Assembly (NCBI GenBank): GCA_946222885.1
Contig: CAMIAK010000004.1
Location: forward strand, 1-64,000
DNA length: 64,000 nt
Origin: an uncultured Nesterenkonia sp.
Lineage (GTDB): Bacteria; Actinomycetota; Actinomycetes; Actinomycetales; Micrococcaceae
Reading direction: 5' to 3'
How positions within the stretch are numbered: the stretch's first letter is position 1; the number at the start of each line of letters is the position of its first letter. Position numbers and translations under genes: made by a program. Shown here in pieces: positions 33,532-42,453 of the stretch. The notes beneath the pieces were generated by a model. It saw only the letters and a program-made list of their open reading frames with translations, had not been told where the DNA came from and did not search any database.

Positions 33532-34752
33532 ATGACATACTTCGACCACGCCGCGACCACCCCGGTGAAGCCCACGGCCCTGCGCGTGCTCACCGAGACG
33601 ATGCCGCAGCTGGGCAACCCCTCCTCGCTGCACGGTTCGGGCCGGCGGGCGCGGCTGGCCGTGGACTCGGCGCGGGCGCAGCTGGCCGAGGCTGTGGACG
33701 CCCACCCCTCCGAGGTCATCTTCACCTCCGGCGGCACGGAGGCCGACAACCTCGCGATCAAGGGGCTCTGGTGGCAGCGGCTCTCCGGCAGGGGCGGAGA
33801 CCCCCGGCGACGCCGGATCCTGCTGCCGGGGATCGAGCATCACGCCGTGCTGGACACCGCAGAATGGCTGGAGGCGCAGGAGGGCGCCGAGCTGGTGATG
33901 ATCCCGGTGGACGCCGAGGGCGTGGTGGAGCTGGGAGCCCTGGAAGAGCTGCTGGACCGTCTGACGGCGGAGGACCCGGAGAGCATCGCCCTGGTCACCG
34001 CCATGTGGGCCAACAACGAGACCGGCGCCGTCCAGCCTGTCCAGGAGATCGCCGCACTGTCCCGGGAGCGGGGACTTCCCTTCCACACCGACGCCGTCCA
34101 GGCCTTCGGCTCGGTCCTGCACGACGGCGGGCCGCTGAGCTTCGCCCGCTCGGGGGCTTCCACCATGGCGCTCAGCGGGCACAAGATCGGAGCCCCGGTG
34201 GGCATCGGTGCTCTGCTGGTCCGCCGGGACGTCGCGCTCACCCCGGTCCTGCACGGCGGGGGACAGGAGAGGGACATCCGCTCCGGGACTCTGGACGCCC
34301 CGGGCATCTGCGCCTTCGCCGCTGTGGCGGAGGAGACGGTGGCCGGTCAGCAGGCGGAGTCGGAGCGGCTCAGCGCCCTGCGCAACCGGCTGCTGGAGGC
34401 GGTGGACGGCGTCGACGGGGTGGCCCTGCGCGGTCCCGATCCGCGGCTCTCCCCGGAGCGGCGGCTGCCGAACAACCTGCACATCACCGTGGACGGGGCG
34501 GAGGGGGACTCCCTGTTGTTCATGCTGGACATGGCCGGCTTCGACACCGCCACGGGCTCTGCCTGCACGGCCGGCGTGCCGCGGCCCTCCCATGTCCTGC
34601 TGGCCATGGGCCTGGCCGAGGAGGAGGCGCGCGGGGCGCAACGCTTCACCCTGGGGCACACCACCACGGCAGAAGACGTGGAGAGCCTGGCCGCCGCGCT
34701 GCCGGGGATCATCGCCCAAGCCCGCGACGCCGGCCGCAACTCCCGCCGCTAG
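33532..34752 (+). CDS. Cysteine desulfurase (NifS/IscS type)
   Basis: PLP enzyme that takes sulfur from cysteine as an enzyme-bound persulfide. 406 residues: MTYFDHAATTPVKP start, TSGGTEADNLAI, PLP-binding Lys218 in ALSGHKIGAP, and the catalytic cysteine Cys345 in TGSACTAGVPRPSHVL. GGGAG precedes ATG 33532. In many actinobacteria this gene directly precedes mnmA, to which it supplies sulfur; here mnmA is about 3 kb away on the other strand. A TAAAAT (33516-33521) may be the -10 box. The long open frame back to 33007 is antisense to the DnaJ gene. Confidence 0.94.
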   Translation: MTYFDHAATTPVKPTALRVLTETMPQLGNPSSLHGSGRRARLAVDSARAQLAEAVDAHPSEVIFTSGGTEADNLAIKGLWWQRLSGRGGDPRRRRILLPGIEHHAVLDTAEWLEAQEGAELVMIPVDAEGVVELGALEELLDRLTAEDPESIALVTAMWANNETGAVQPVQEIAALSRERGLPFHTDAVQAFGSVLHDGGPLSFARSGASTMALSGHKIGAPVGIGALLVRRDVALTPVLHGGGQERDIRSGTLDAPGICAFAAVAEETVAGQQAESERLSALRNRLLEAVDGVDGVALRGPDPRLSPERRLPNNLHITVDGAEGDSLLFMLDMAGFDTATGSACTAGVPRPSHVLLAMGLAEEEARGAQRFTLGHTTTAEDVESLAAALPGIIAQARDAGRNSRR

Positions 34753-34783
34753 GCTCTGCTTCCACCGCCAGGCTCTGCTTCCA

Positions 34784-34806
34784 GCGTCGGGCTCCGCCCC
34801 CGACGC
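34784..34806. terminator. Bidirectional hairpin between convergent genes
   Basis: GCGTCGGG (34784-34791) pairs perfectly with CCCGACGC (34799-34806). It lies between the stops of the desulfurase and the OmpA-like gene. Just before it, CAGGCTCTGCTTCCA is nearly repeated (34751 and 34769). Confidence 0.6.
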
Positions 34807-34828
34807 CTCCGGGCAGCGGCTGCTGTGA

Positions 34829-35431
34829 TCAGTCCCCGTAGCGGATCTCTACGCGCCGGTTGGCGGCGAAGGTCGAAGGATCCTCCTCGTCCTCCTCCAC
34901 CGCGGGCTGAGTGTCCCCGAATCCCTCGACCTCCAGGGTCAGGTCGGGCCGCTCCTCCTCCAGGACCTCGGCCACGGCTTCGGCACGGTTCTCCGAGAGT
35001 TCCTGGTTGTCGAAGTCGTATTCCTCCGGCACGGAGTTGGAGTCGGTGTGGCCGTGGACCTGGACGGTCGTCCCCTGGGGGACCTCCTCGATCAGCTCGG
35101 CGATATGACTGCCCGATCCCTCGGGGACCTCCCACTCCATGGAGGCGAAGAGGATGTCGGTCTCCAGGACGATCACGTCGTCCTCCTCATCCTCCCTCTC
35201 ACCTTCACCGAGCTTCTCGATGAAGTCGCCCCCGTGGTAGCGGAGGATGAAGTCGCCGCCCTCCGGAGCGATGATGAACTCATCGGGGGAGCCGAGGCCG
35301 TCAGGCTGTTCCGGGGCTTCGCCGGGCAGAGCCTCGTCATCGGCTGCGGCCGGCACGGCGGTGCTCAGCAGCAGTCCGCCGGCCAGCGCCAGCGCGGACA
35401 CAGGTCTCAGGGACAGGCGGCGCTCACTCAT
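34829..35431 (-). CDS. Secreted OmpA-like domain protein
   Basis: 200 residues: a signal peptide (VSALALAGGLLLSTAVPAAA), a short acidic region and a C-terminal OmpA/MotB-like domain (VQVHGHTDSNSVPEEYDFDN, then LSENRAEAVAEVL and ANRRVEIRYG), which binds peptidoglycan in Gram-negative proteins. The gene starts inside the end of the lipoprotein gene (eight-base overlap), so both are one translational unit. In actinobacteria, such proteins are rare and mostly of unknown role; wall attachment is the likely job. Confidence 0.85.
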   Translation of the reverse strand: MSERRLSLRPVSALALAGGLLLSTAVPAAADDEALPGEAPEQPDGLGSPDEFIIAPEGGDFILRYHGGDFIEKLGEGEREDEEDDVIVLETDILFASMEWEVPEGSGSHIAELIEEVPQGTTVQVHGHTDSNSVPEEYDFDNQELSENRAEAVAEVLEEERPDLTLEVEGFGDTQPAVEEDEEDPSTFAANRRVEIRYGD

Positions 35432-36179
35432 CGTCGTCCTCGCTGCTCTCGTGCTCAGCCGGCCCGTGGTCGCCCCATTCGATCGGCACGTCCCGGAACT
35501 CGGGAGCCCCGGGGACGACGGCGACGTCGGCGGTCTCGATGTCGTCCTCCGGCGTGGGGTAGTAGGCCCAGAGGGTGAAGGTCTCCCCGGGACGGATCTG
35601 GACGTCCACCTCCGAGGCCCACGCCTGGACGGTGTCCACCTGCCAGCCGCCTCCGGTGTCGATCCGCTCCTCCCGCGGGACCTGATAGGCCTTGAGGTTC
35701 TCCCGGTCGCTGACGACGGGCAGGAGGAAGCTGGTGATGTTGTCCAGGTCCACGGAGTGCATGTCCTGGACGAAGTGGGCGGGCTCGCCGTCCTCCATCT
35801 CATACTCAGGGACGAAGGTCAGCGTCAGCAGCATGCCCTGCTCGCCGACCTCCAGGCCGTGGATCCCCATGGTCATCTCGCCTTCGAGAGAGCCCTGCAT
35901 GGCGTAGGTGACGGACTCGAGGGCCTCCTCCGGGTCCGGGGTGACATCCTCGCCGGACCCCTGCGCCTGCTCCTCGTCACCGGTGTCCTCATCGGCTTCG
36001 TCCCCGGTATCGGCCCCTTCGCCGGCGTCGGCGGTCTCCTCGGCGGACTGGCCGTTCTCCTCAGCGGCGTCCTCGCCCTCTTCTGTGCCCGGCGCGCAGG
36101 CCGCCAGGCCGAGCATGGCCAGGATGCCCAAGGCGGCGGTGGTCCGCCGGATTCCGTGTTCTGCAGTCTGAGTTCGCAT
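35424..36179 (-). CDS. Acidic lipoprotein paired with the OmpA-like protein
   Basis: 251 residues with the lipobox LGLAACAPG, a 60-residue Glu/Asp/Gly linker and a folded domain of about 150 residues that looks beta-rich (LLTLTFVPEYEMEDGEPAHF, FTLWAYYPTPEDD). I recognise no family with certainty. GGGGAGAG precedes ATG 36179. A strong promoter-like sequence lies 40-70 bp upstream. Its partner overlaps its stop codon, which suggests a surface complex between the membrane-anchored lipoprotein and a wall-binding protein. Confidence 0.75.
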   Translation of the reverse strand: MRTQTAEHGIRRTTAALGILAMLGLAACAPGTEEGEDAAEENGQSAEETADAGEGADTGDEADEDTGDEEQAQGSGEDVTPDPEEALESVTYAMQGSLEGEMTMGIHGLEVGEQGMLLTLTFVPEYEMEDGEPAHFVQDMHSVDLDNITSFLLPVVSDRENLKAYQVPREERIDTGGGWQVDTVQAWASEVDVQIRPGETFTLWAYYPTPEDDIETADVAVVPGAPEFRDVPIEWGDHGPAEHESSEDDDE

Positions 36180-36217
36180 GATCTCTCCCCGTATCTCTCG
36201 GCAGCAGGTGGCAACAC

Positions 36218-36254
36218 CTTATACACGAGGAGATTGCGAATGCAAACATCGCAA
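36218..36254 (-). promoter_or_regulatory. Promoter and operator-like palindrome of the lipoprotein/OmpA pair
   Basis: Reading leftward, TTTGCA (36246-36241) and TATAAG (36223-36218) are exactly 17 bp apart, a well-spaced sigma-A-type promoter. An inverted repeat, TTGCGA-N9-TCGCAA (36234-36254), overlaps the -35 box. A repressor bound there would block polymerase. The A+T-rich sequence stands out from its surroundings. Confidence 0.6.
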
Positions 36255-36260
36255 ATGAAT

Positions 36261-37322
36261 TCAGCTGCTGATCTGCTCCGTCAGCGCCTCAGCGGCGTCG
36301 CGCACACGGGTGAGCGTGCGCAGCGCTGCGGCCTCGCTCAGCCCTGCCGGGCGCTCTCGATCCCGGCCGCAGAAGGAGGTCACGGCGAAGGCCTCCAACG
36401 CCGACGCCGGCATCCCCAGCGACTGCCAGGGCTCGGTCAGACGGGACGCCAGGGAGCTCACCTCAGGGAGCGATTCCCGCGTGGTCTCGGAGCGGCGCAG
36501 CAGTCCGGCGGTCCACCGAGTCCCGGACTCGGTCAGCTCGGCCACCCGCTCCCAATCTGCGCTGCGCAGGGAGGTCACCGGCAGGGCGAAGCCGTCCATC
36601 CGGGAGGCCTCCCGGCCGCGGAAGTCCTCCACGTGCTCCGGCTCCGGAGCCCCGCCCAGGTCCAGCAGCACCTCGTCCGCCCCGGCGGCGCGCAGCGCCT
36701 CCGTCACGACGCCGACCATCACCCGGGTCTCGTCCCGGGGCAGCGAACGGATGGTCCGGTACCCGCTGACCGTGGGCACCTCCCCGCGCCGGACGCGCCC
36801 GTACTGCGGCTCCTCCAGCAGCACGGTGAGCCGCTCCGGCGCACAGGCCCGCCGTACATGCTCCACATGACCGGCGACGCCGGCCGCCAGCGACTCTGCC
36901 AGGTCCCGCCGGGCGCCGTGGTCGATGAGCACCTTCTCCCCGCTGGGCAGCGCGAGCTGGGCGGCCAGGCTGACCGGCCCCAGGATCTCCAGCTTCAGCG
37001 GCCCGGGAGCCTCGCCGTGCAGCTCAGTGCGCTCTCCGCGCACATCGGCCAGGGCGTCGACGTCGGCCCGCAGCAGCTGGGCGGCACGCAGATGGTCCGC
37101 CCCCGGGCGTTGGGTGAGCCTCCAGCCGTAGGAGGTCAGCTCGGCATAGAGCTCGGAGAGCTGGGCGGCGGAGCGGCCCAGCAGCGTGGCGTGGTGCCCC
37201 CGGGCGGCGAGCTCCGGCAGGGCGGCCAGATGGGGAGAGGGGAGCTCCGCAACCAGCAGCTCGGCGGCACGGCGGACGTCGGTCCCCGGAAAGCCCCCGG
37301 GTGCAGCGGTGCGGACGCTCAT
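36261..37322 (-). CDS. MetE-like (UROD/MetE superfamily) protein, Rv3015c type
   Basis: 353 residues resembling the C-terminal barrel of cobalamin-independent methionine synthase: PGPLKLEILGPVSLAAQLAL, VLLEEPQYGRVRRG, ADEVLLDLGGAPEPEHVEDF. The usual HxC zinc site of MetE is not obvious, so it may not make methionine. In mycobacteria the homologue lies near the desulfurase, mnmA and ligA, as here for mnmA. The start overlaps the chorismate mutase stop (ATGA), so they are translationally coupled. Confidence 0.75.
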   Translation of the reverse strand: MSVRTAAPGGFPGTDVRRAAELLVAELPSPHLAALPELAARGHHATLLGRSAAQLSELYAELTSYGWRLTQRPGADHLRAAQLLRADVDALADVRGERTELHGEAPGPLKLEILGPVSLAAQLALPSGEKVLIDHGARRDLAESLAAGVAGHVEHVRRACAPERLTVLLEEPQYGRVRRGEVPTVSGYRTIRSLPRDETRVMVGVVTEALRAAGADEVLLDLGGAPEPEHVEDFRGREASRMDGFALPVTSLRSADWERVAELTESGTRWTAGLLRRSETTRESLPEVSSLASRLTEPWQSLGMPASALEAFAVTSFCGRDRERPAGLSEAAALRTLTRVRDAAEALTEQISS

Positions 37323-37681
37323 CGTCCGGCGTCGCCGTGCTCGCCGCGGGCAGACTCGGAGATCGCCTGGTGGTGCCGGATGACCTCGTCGATGATGAAG
37401 TTCAGGAACTTCTCCGCGAACTCCGGGTCGAGCTGGGCATCCTCGGCCAGCCGCTTGAGCCGGGCGATCTGGTTCTTCTCACGCGCGGGGTCGGCCGGGG
37501 GCAGCTGATGGGTTGCCTTGAGCACGCCCACCCGCTGGGTGGCCTTGAACCGCTCAGCCAACAGATACACGAGGGTGGCGTCGATGTTGTCGATCGAGGA
37601 GCGCATGGAGAGCAGCTCCTCGAGCACCTCGGGTTCCACGTAGGAGGCGGCATCGCCTGCGCGTTCTTCGCTCGAGCTCAT
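37319..37681 (-). CDS. Chorismate mutase, AroQ class
   Basis: 120-residue all-helical enzyme that converts chorismate to prephenate for Phe and Tyr. The motif MRSSIDNIDATLVYLLAERF, then VGVLKATHQLPPADPAREKN match the stand-alone actinobacterial AroQ proteins, including the lysine and arginine residues of the active site. No signal peptide, so cytoplasmic. It lies between mnmA and the MetE-like gene. Confidence 0.92.
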   Translation of the reverse strand: MSSSEERAGDAASYVEPEVLEELLSMRSSIDNIDATLVYLLAERFKATQRVGVLKATHQLPPADPAREKNQIARLKRLAEDAQLDPEFAEKFLNFIIDEVIRHHQAISESARGEHGDAGR

Positions 37682-37708
37682 GCCCCCAGCCTATCGAGTC
37701 CCCGGAGC

Positions 37709-38836
37709 TCAGGCGGGCTGATAGTTCCTCGAGCGGGCGGTGTCGATGGTGGCCTGTCCCAGCACGCGGGTGCCCTGGTACATCACGGCGGTCTGGCCGG
37801 GGGCCACGCCTTGCAGCGGCTCCTCCAGTTCGACGTGCAGCCGCGGTGTCCCGTCCTCATCCTCCTGCACCCGGGCGCGGGCCGGGACCGGATCGGCGTG
37901 CGCGCGGATCTGCAGGTGGATGCCGAACCATTCCCCGGTGGCCGCCTCGGGCACCGGACGTCCCGCCCAGGAGACGCGGATGCCGGTGATCCGGTCGATG
38001 TCCAGCAGCTCCTTGGGGCCGGCCACCACGGTGTTCTCCTTCGGCCGGATCTCCAGGACGAACCGGGGCTTGCCGTCCGGAGCGGGGCGCCCCAGCTTCA
38101 GGCCCCGGCGCTGTCCGACCGTATAGGCCTGCGACCCCTCATGCTCGCCGATCTGGTTGCCCTCGGCGTCCAGGATGGGCCCGTTCTCCATCTCGATCTG
38201 CTCGGCCAGCCAGCCGCGGGTGTCGCCGTCGGGGATGAAGCAGATGTCGTGGGAGTCGGGCTTCTTCGCCACGGAGAGTCCGCGCTCCTCGGCCTCGGCG
38301 CGCACCAGGTCCTTCGAGGGGGTGTCGCCCAGCGGGAAGTAGCAGTGGGCCAGCTGCTGCTCGGTGAGCACGCCGAGCACATAGGACTGGTCCTTGGTCC
38401 AGGTCGCGGCCCGGTGCAGCTCCCGGCTGCCGTCCTGATCGGTGAGGATCTTCGCGTAGTGCCCGGTGGCCACGGCGTCGAAGCCCAGGGCGATGGCCTT
38501 GTCCAGCAGCGCCTCGAACTTGATCTTCTCATTGCAGCGCATGCAGGGATTCGGGGTGCGGCCGGCCTGGTATTCGGCGATGAAGTCGTCGACGACGTCG
38601 GCCTTGAAGCGTTCAGAGAAGTCCCACACATAGAAGGGGATGCCGAGCTTCTCGCAGGCCCGCCAGGCGTCGGAGGAGTCCTCGATGGTGCAGCAGCCGC
38701 GCGAGCCGGTGCGCAGCGTCCCGGGCATGCGGGAGAGCGCCAGATGCACCCCGACCACCTCGTGGCCGGCGTCGACGGCGCGGGCTGCGGCCACGGCGGA
38801 GTCCACTCCGCCGGACATCGCTGCTAAGACCTTCAT
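37709..38836 (-). CDS. mnmA: tRNA-specific 2-thiouridylase MnmA
   Basis: Puts sulfur on the 2-position of U34 in tRNAs for Lys, Glu and Gln. 375 residues with the PP-loop SGGVDSAVAAA near the N-terminus, the first active cysteine in TPNPCMRCNEKIKF, GHYAKI, and the second in SHDICFIPDGDTRGWL. Sulfur likely comes from the cysteine desulfurase at 33532. It is the first gene of the leftward group mnmA, chorismate mutase, MetE-like. Confidence 0.97.
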   Translation of the reverse strand: MKVLAAMSGGVDSAVAAARAVDAGHEVVGVHLALSRMPGTLRTGSRGCCTIEDSSDAWRACEKLGIPFYVWDFSERFKADVVDDFIAEYQAGRTPNPCMRCNEKIKFEALLDKAIALGFDAVATGHYAKILTDQDGSRELHRAATWTKDQSYVLGVLTEQQLAHCYFPLGDTPSKDLVRAEAEERGLSVAKKPDSHDICFIPDGDTRGWLAEQIEMENGPILDAEGNQIGEHEGSQAYTVGQRRGLKLGRPAPDGKPRFVLEIRPKENTVVAGPKELLDIDRITGIRVSWAGRPVPEAATGEWFGIHLQIRAHADPVPARARVQEDEDGTPRLHVELEEPLQGVAPGQTAVMYQGTRVLGQATIDTARSRNYQPA

Positions 38837-38882
38837 GCTGCTGGAACCTTCTGCTGCTGGGACGTCTCCACATCCCAGGGTC

Positions 38883-40217
38883 TCACAGACGCCCGGCGGC
38901 CTTCAGCCGGATATAGGTGTCGGCCAGCTGGGGCGGCAGCTCATGGGGCGGGGCGTCCACCACCTCCACGCCGAGCGAGCCCAGCTGTGCCTTCATGGCC
39001 TCCCGCTCGATGAGCGAGCGTTCGGCGGCCGCGGCCCGGTAGGTCTCGCCCACGGTGTCCCGGGCGGCGGCCCGCCGGTCCAGGTCAGGGTCCCGGACTG
39101 AGGCGACCACCACCAGATGCTTCTCGGTCAGGGCGGGCAGCACCGGCAGCAGGCCCTCCTCCACGGCCCCGGAGTCCAAAGAGGTGAGCACCACCACCAG
39201 CGAGCGCTGGGAGGTCAGGGACTCCACCTGGGCCGGCAGCTGGGTGAAGTCGGCCTCCACCAGCTCCGGCTCCATGCCCGCCATCGCATTGACCATCAGA
39301 TTCAGCAGGTCTCCGGAGGAGGAGCGGACCCGGGCGCGGGCCCTGCGGTCGAAGCCGAAGAAGTCCACCCGGTCCCCGGCCCCGGCAGCCAGCACGCCCA
39401 GCAGCAGGGCGGCCTCCATCCCGGTCTCCAGGCGGGGTTCGTCGTCGACCCGGGCGGCAGAGGTGCGGGAGGAGTCCAGACACAGCACCACCCGGCGGTC
39501 GCGTTCGGGCCGCCAGGTCCGCACGACCAGGTTCTGCCCGGCGCCGCCCCGTCCCGTGCTGCCCTGCCCGGCTGTCCCGCGCCGCCGGGCGGTGGCCCGC
39601 CAGTCGATGGAGCGGACGTCGTCGCCGCGGACATAGTCGCGCAGCGAGTCGAACTCGGTGCCGGCCCCGCGCAGCTGGACCGCGGTCTGGCCGTCCAGCT
39701 CGCGCAGCCGCTGCAGCTTCGAGGGCAGATGCTTCCGGGAGCGGAACGGAGGGAGCACCCGCAGGGTGTGGGGCACCTGATGGGTGACCTGCCGGCCGGC
39801 CAGGCCCATCGGGCCCAGCGAGCGCAGAGCCACATGGAGGCTGCGCAGGTCGCCGCGGCGCCGCGGCCGCAGAGCGGTGCTGATGCGCTGCTGCCCGCCT
39901 CCGGCGACGTCCACGGCGTGGATCGGGGCCGTCGCGCCGGCGGTGGGCTGCCAGCCGTCCTTGGCCGAGCCGCGCAGCCGGAGGGAACCGGTGCTGTGCA
40001 GCACGGTGACGGCTGTGGCGGGCTGCTCCAGCCGCACGGCGTCGGCGGGGACCCGTTCCACACGCACCTGCCGGGGAGAGCCGGCCAGCAGGATGTCCGT
40101 GAGCGCCAGCAGGACCAGGGCCAGCAGGCACAGCCAGATCGTGGCGGCGCGCGGGACCAGCACGACGGCGGCGCTCAGCGCCAGCGCCGTGTACAGGAAC
40201 CTCCGGGTCAGGACCAT
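38883..40217 (-). CDS. DUF58-domain membrane protein
   Basis: 444 residues: two adjacent N-terminal helices (FLYTALALSAAVVLVPRAAT and LCLLALVLLALTDILL), a beta-rich extracytoplasmic or membrane-proximal part, the DUF58 signature (FDSLRDYVRGDDVRSIDWRA) and a von Willebrand A-like fold (VVLCLDSSRTSAA). It is the regular partner of MoxR ATPases. ATG 40217 lies ten bases beyond the moxR stop and has no clear ribosome-binding site, so coupling to moxR is likely. Confidence 0.9.
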   Translation of the reverse strand: MVLTRRFLYTALALSAAVVLVPRAATIWLCLLALVLLALTDILLAGSPRQVRVERVPADAVRLEQPATAVTVLHSTGSLRLRGSAKDGWQPTAGATAPIHAVDVAGGGQQRISTALRPRRRGDLRSLHVALRSLGPMGLAGRQVTHQVPHTLRVLPPFRSRKHLPSKLQRLRELDGQTAVQLRGAGTEFDSLRDYVRGDDVRSIDWRATARRRGTAGQGSTGRGGAGQNLVVRTWRPERDRRVVLCLDSSRTSAARVDDEPRLETGMEAALLLGVLAAGAGDRVDFFGFDRRARARVRSSSGDLLNLMVNAMAGMEPELVEADFTQLPAQVESLTSQRSLVVVLTSLDSGAVEEGLLPVLPALTEKHLVVVASVRDPDLDRRAAARDTVGETYRAAAAERSLIEREAMKAQLGSLGVEVVDAPPHELPPQLADTYIRLKAAGRL

Positions 40218-40227
40218 AGGGACAGGC

Positions 40228-41193
40228 TCAGCGCGGCACGGGGACGGTGGCGAGGATGCCCTGGAGGACGACGTCCACACTCACCCCGTCCATCGAGGCC
40301 TCCGGGGAGAGCGAGACGCGGTGCCGCAGCGCGGGCAGCGCGAGGGCCTTGACGTCGTCGGGGGTGACGAAGTCCCGCCCGGAGAGCCAGGCCCAGGCCT
40401 TGGAGGCGTTCATCAGGGCGGTGGCCCCGCGCGGGGAGACGCCCAGCCGGAAGCTCGGCGCCTGCCGGGTGGCCCGGGCGATGTCCACGATGTAGGCGAT
40501 GACCTCCGGGGCCACCGAGGTCTGCCAGACTGCGTTCCGGGCGGCGAGCACCTCCTCGGCCCCGGCGATCGGGCTCACCCCGGCCTCAGCCAGGGAGGAG
40601 GGGTTGAAGCCGGCGGCATGGCGGCGGATGACCTCGATCTCCTCGCCGCGCTCGGGCAGCGCCAGGTTCACCTTGAGCAGGAAGCGGTCCAGCTGCGCCT
40701 CCGGCAGCGGGTAGGTGCCCTCGTACTCCATGGGGTTCTGGGTGGCGGCCACCAGGAACGGATCCGGGAGCCGGCGCCCGACGCCGTCCACGCTGACCTG
40801 CCGCTCCTCCATGGCCTCCAGCAGCGAGGCCTGCGTCTTCGGGGGCGTGCGGTTGATCTCATCGGCCAGCAGGAGGTTAGTGAACAGCGGGCCCTCGCGG
40901 AAGGCGAAGTCGCCGGTGGAGGAGTCATAGACCAGCGAGCCGGTCACATCGCCGGGCATCAGGTCCGGGGTGAACTGCACGCGTTTGGCGTCCAGGCTGA
41001 GTGCGGCCGAGATGCTGCGCACCAGCAGCGTCTTGGCCACCCCGGGCACGCCCTCCAGCAGCACATGCCCGCGGGTCAGCAGGCCGATCAGCACACCGGT
41101 GACCGCGCCGTCCTGGCCCACCACTGCTTTGGAGACCTCCTGGCGGACCCGGTGGAAGGTGTCGCGCAGGTGCTGGGGGTCCTCGATGCTCAT
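40228..41193 (-). CDS. MoxR-family AAA+ ATPase
   Basis: 321 residues. Walker A GVPGVAKTLL, Walker B and following NLLLADEINRTPPKTQASLL, and sensor region VAATQNPMEYEGTYPLPEAQ are all clear. MoxR proteins act as chaperones or maturation factors with DUF58/VWA partners. AAGGAACTGA precedes ATG 41193, which abuts the stop of the DUF4350 gene. Confidence 0.95.
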   Translation of the reverse strand: MSIEDPQHLRDTFHRVRQEVSKAVVGQDGAVTGVLIGLLTRGHVLLEGVPGVAKTLLVRSISAALSLDAKRVQFTPDLMPGDVTGSLVYDSSTGDFAFREGPLFTNLLLADEINRTPPKTQASLLEAMEERQVSVDGVGRRLPDPFLVAATQNPMEYEGTYPLPEAQLDRFLLKVNLALPERGEEIEVIRRHAAGFNPSSLAEAGVSPIAGAEEVLAARNAVWQTSVAPEVIAYIVDIARATRQAPSFRLGVSPRGATALMNASKAWAWLSGRDFVTPDDVKALALPALRHRVSLSPEASMDGVSVDVVLQGILATVPVPR

Positions 41194-42453
41194 TCAGTTC
41201 CTTTCCCGGGGTGCATGGCCGAGCCGCTCCAGGAGGTCCTCCTCGAAGGCGGCGAGCTGCTGCCCGAATCGTACAAGGTCGGTGTTGCTGCGCACCCCGC
41301 CGGCGTCCAGCAGCCGGCCGGCCTCCTGCACGGAGATCCCGGTGTGCCGGGCCGCGGCCTCCAGCACGACCTGCTCGGCAGGAACCGGCCCCAGCCGCAG
41401 GGTACGTGCCATGCGCAGCAGCGCCGCCGCGCGCAGCGCCCGGGCGGCGGGTCCGACGGCGTTCGCGTTCTGGTACATGCGGCCGCGCCCCTCGGCCGCC
41501 TCGGAGGCGGGGACCTCCACCCGCAGCGGCTCGTCGATGACCGGGCCGTGCCGGCGGCCCTGGACCAGGATGAGGATGCCGGTGCAGATCAGCAGCCACC
41601 AGCCCAGCGGGATCACCCAGTCCGGCAGGAAGTCCCAGGGGCTGGCCCACTGGTCGGATCCCGCCGTGTCCATGCCCGAGGGGGTATACCAGACCAGGTC
41701 CTCCTGCTGGCCCAGCAGCCACAGCGCCAGGGCCGCGTGGCCCTGCTGCCCGATCTGCCGGTTGGTGAAGGCGTCCGGGGCGCCGAAGAGGGTGCCCTGC
41801 CCGGTCTCCACCAGGACCGAGCCCAGCTCGGGGGATTCCGGGTGGAGGGGGAAGCAGCCGGCGTCGGGGACGGTCCCCAGGCTGGTGCGGATGACCTCCC
41901 CTGCGGTGTGCAGGGTCTCGGCGGCCAGCGCCGCCTCGGAGCCGCAGCCTTCCCCGGCCTCCAGATGCAGTGGGGTACTGGTCAGGCTCTCCGGGTCATC
42001 GGTGATCGGCAGCACCTCCGCCTCAGGGTCCCCCAGCTGGTCCAGAACAGCCTCATCGGGGCTGAGCCAGATCACCGGATGGTCCCCGGCGTGCTCGGCG
42101 ATCCGTTCGGCGGCGGCGTCATCCGGCAGGTAGTAGCTGCTCAGCACGACGACGGCGGCCTCCGGGTGCTCCTGGAGGTGCTCGGCGGTCACCTCGCCGG
42201 AGTAGGAGCGGTGGATCTGCACGCCCTGGTCCTCCAGGGTCCGGGCCAGCGCGGCGTAGCCGTCCAGTTCGGTGTTGCTGAGCCCGTAGCGCTCGTTGTC
42301 CTCTGTGCTGAGCAGCTGGACCACGACGCTGATCAGTGCTCCGATCACCAGCAGCAGGAGCCAGAACTGCCAGCGCCGCAGCGTCTGGGTGAAGGCCCGG
42401 CGGGTGCTGCCCACCGTGGTGGCGCCGGTTCCGTCCTGTGCCTCCACGCTCAC
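41194..42453 (-). CDS. DUF4350-domain membrane protein
   Basis: 419 residues with two transmembrane helices: LLLLVIGALISVVVQLL near residue 35 and the region WVIPLGWWLLICTGILILVQ near 275. Between them is the DUF4350 domain, a glutaminase-like Rossmann fold (AAVVVLSSYYLPDDAAAERI). A helical cytoplasmic tail follows. GTG 42453 overlaps the stop of the DUF4129 gene (GTGA). Part of the MoxR operon; biochemical role unknown. Confidence 0.85.
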   Translation of the reverse strand: MSVEAQDGTGATTVGSTRRAFTQTLRRWQFWLLLLVIGALISVVVQLLSTEDNERYGLSNTELDGYAALARTLEDQGVQIHRSYSGEVTAEHLQEHPEAAVVVLSSYYLPDDAAAERIAEHAGDHPVIWLSPDEAVLDQLGDPEAEVLPITDDPESLTSTPLHLEAGEGCGSEAALAAETLHTAGEVIRTSLGTVPDAGCFPLHPESPELGSVLVETGQGTLFGAPDAFTNRQIGQQGHAALALWLLGQQEDLVWYTPSGMDTAGSDQWASPWDFLPDWVIPLGWWLLICTGILILVQGRRHGPVIDEPLRVEVPASEAAEGRGRMYQNANAVGPAARALRAAALLRMARTLRLGPVPAEQVVLEAAARHTGISVQEAGRLLDAGGVRSNTDLVRFGQQLAAFEEDLLERLGHAPRERN

